From NCBI RefSeq assembly GCF_003148625.1, contig NZ_QGGO01000023.1, forward strand, positions 1-64,000: DNA of 64,000 nt. Direction: 5' to 3'. The DNA is from Arcicella aurantiaca. GTDB taxonomy: Bacteria; Bacteroidota; Bacteroidia; Cytophagales; Spirosomataceae. This document shows, one piece after another, positions 62,886-64,000 of this stretch. Made by a program: the position numbers and the translations under genes. A model generated the notes under the pieces. The model was not told the origin of the DNA, searched no databases, and saw only the letters and a list, made by a program, of their open reading frames with translations. The number at the start of each line of letters is the position of its first letter. Position 1 is the stretch's first letter.

Positions 62886-63983
62886 ATGAAAGATTACAGC
62901 ACATTTAAAGCAGAAGACTTTGCCGAAGATTTATCTTTTAGAAGATATGTTTTAGCAACTGACGAAGAGGATATTTCATTTTGGAATGAATGGATTTTGA
63001 TGAATCCTTCAAAGAAGGATGAAATTTTGAAAGGAAAAGAGATTCTGTTGTCAATCATAAATGCGTTTAATCAGATTGGTGATGAAGAAATTGAGCAAGA
63101 AATCGCCAATCTCAATGTTAAAATTGATGAAAAGGAAAACGCAAAAAGTATAAAGAAACTGCCTTTCCAGAAAATTTGGTGGCAAGTTGCTGCTGTTTTG
63201 GCTTTTGCTTTTGGGTTATGGTTTTACAATTATAATTCACAGTCAAAAACAACAAATTACGACGGATTAACCAGTTTAATTGAAAAGGACGAACGCATTG
63301 AAAAGGTTAATTCGGGAGATAAATTAATGGTTGTGACGCTTTCAGACGGAAGCTCAATTGTTTTAGAAAAGGGAAGTCGTATTAGTTATCCAAAACATTT
63401 TAGTAAAGGCAAAAGAGAAGTTATTCTGTCGGGTGAAGCCTTTTTTGAAATTGCCAAAGACCCAAGTATGCCTTTTTATGTTTATACTAACAATTTGGTT
63501 ACGAAGGTTTTAGGAACAAGTTTTTCAATACAAGAAGATAAGCAGACAAACAACATAAAAGTAATTGTAAAAACAGGACGAGTTTCTGTTTTTGCCAGAA
63601 CAGAAGAGAATTTAGAAAAGCAACAAGCAAATTCAAATTTGGCAGGATTGGTTTTAACGCCCAATCAGCAAGTGGTGTTTAATTCAGAAGACCTCAATTT
63701 AGTAAGGACACTCGTAGAAACGCCCAATGTAGTTGAACTACCCATTAAACAAGAACAGTTTGAATTTGAGAAAACGCCTATTCATGAGGTTTTCGCCACT
63801 TTGGAAAGATTTTACGGATTGAAAATCGTTTATGATGCCGAAGTGATGAAAAAGTGCTACTTAACAGCCTCATTGAATGATGAACCTTTATTTGAAAAAC
63901 TAAATCTAATTTGTAAAACAATTGATGCTCGTTATGAGCAAATAGACGCTCAAATCATTATTTACAGCAAAGGATGCCTATAA
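62886..63983 (+). CDS. FecR-family anti-sigma factor
   Basis: 365 residues. A cytoplasmic N-terminal anti-sigma domain (1-95), one membrane helix (about 98-117, IWWQVAAVLAFAFGLWFY), the periplasmic FecR domain (about 140-240, VTLSDGSSIVLEKGSRISYP, then GEAFFEIAKDPSMPFYVYT and TKVLGTSFSI) and a C-terminal DUF4974 domain (TPIHEVFATLERFYGLKIVYD). FecR proteins hold an ECF sigma factor until a SusC-type receptor signals. No sigma gene lies directly upstream, unlike the usual order; a SusC gene may follow beyond the window. It shares a promoter motif with the lyase-like gene. Confidence 0.92.
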   Translation: MKDYSTFKAEDFAEDLSFRRYVLATDEEDISFWNEWILMNPSKKDEILKGKEILLSIINAFNQIGDEEIEQEIANLNVKIDEKENAKSIKKLPFQKIWWQVAAVLAFAFGLWFYNYNSQSKTTNYDGLTSLIEKDERIEKVNSGDKLMVVTLSDGSSIVLEKGSRISYPKHFSKGKREVILSGEAFFEIAKDPSMPFYVYTNNLVTKVLGTSFSIQEDKQTNNIKVIVKTGRVSVFARTEENLEKQQANSNLAGLVLTPNQQVVFNSEDLNLVRTLVETPNVVELPIKQEQFEFEKTPIHEVFATLERFYGLKIVYDAEVMKKCYLTASLNDEPLFEKLNLICKTIDARYEQIDAQIIIYSKGCL

Positions 63984-64000
63984 TTTTTTCATTTTGCATA

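Overview
The window is AT-rich Bacteroidota DNA, most likely from the order Cytophagales (Emticicia/Arcicella/Runella-like; genus not resolved). The signs are SprB-type repeats with a type IX secretion C-terminal domain, SusC/SusD pairs, propeller-type sensor regulators, FecR anti-sigma factors and -7 boxes of the form TAnnTTTG. It carries a plasmid replication and partition block: a Rep_3-family initiator behind a ten-copy iteron field (53001-54842), convergent with parB and parA (54972-56972). The replicon is therefore a plasmid or chromid.

Layout. 1-5564: the 3' part of a giant repeat adhesin and a PorG/DUF6089-like outer-membrane protein. 6065-11642: a decayed sulfatase island, with a propeller sensor fused by deletion to a sulfatase tail, a second sulfatase that lost its middle, then an intact sulfatase overlapping its formylglycine-generating enzyme. 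11946-14406: a TonB-dependent receptor broken by two one-base frameshifts. 14795-27689: a polysaccharide-utilisation locus (GH78 rhamnosidase, SusD, SusC, a divergent propeller/LuxR-HTH regulator, GH2). 27874-47111: a large catabolic locus. 48319-52723: a response regulator, histidine kinase and TonB receptor operon. 53001-56972: origin and partition. 57459-63983: a multidomain alginate-lyase-like secreted protein, a LytTR regulator and a FecR anti-sigma factor.

The most interesting block is 30239-47111. Reading along the minus strand it holds a TonB receptor, an MFS transporter, an alpha/beta pair resembling C-glycoside deglycosidase, two TIM-barrel isomerases, a second beta and alpha pair, two hydroxypyruvate-isomerase-like proteins, a SnoaL-like protein, a pyranose-2-oxidase-family GMC oxidoreductase and an AraC regulator. 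A further secreted TIM-barrel protein lies downstream behind its own operator. Together they look like an oxidise-then-eliminate pathway for plant C-glycosides or 3-keto-glycosides, carried on a plasmid. A NUDIX-type regulator next door has a palindromic operator that recurs, with the same promoter geometry, in front of two genes.

The spaces between these catabolic genes are filled with degenerate 8-bp tandem repeats (GARGATTT-like), arranged as facing arrays of opposite polarity. They supply a gene's stop codon, create a long spurious N-terminal extension, and related short repeats appear inside the oxidase gene. Two dispersed palindromic element families occur elsewhere, one inserted inside the other at 5690-5932.
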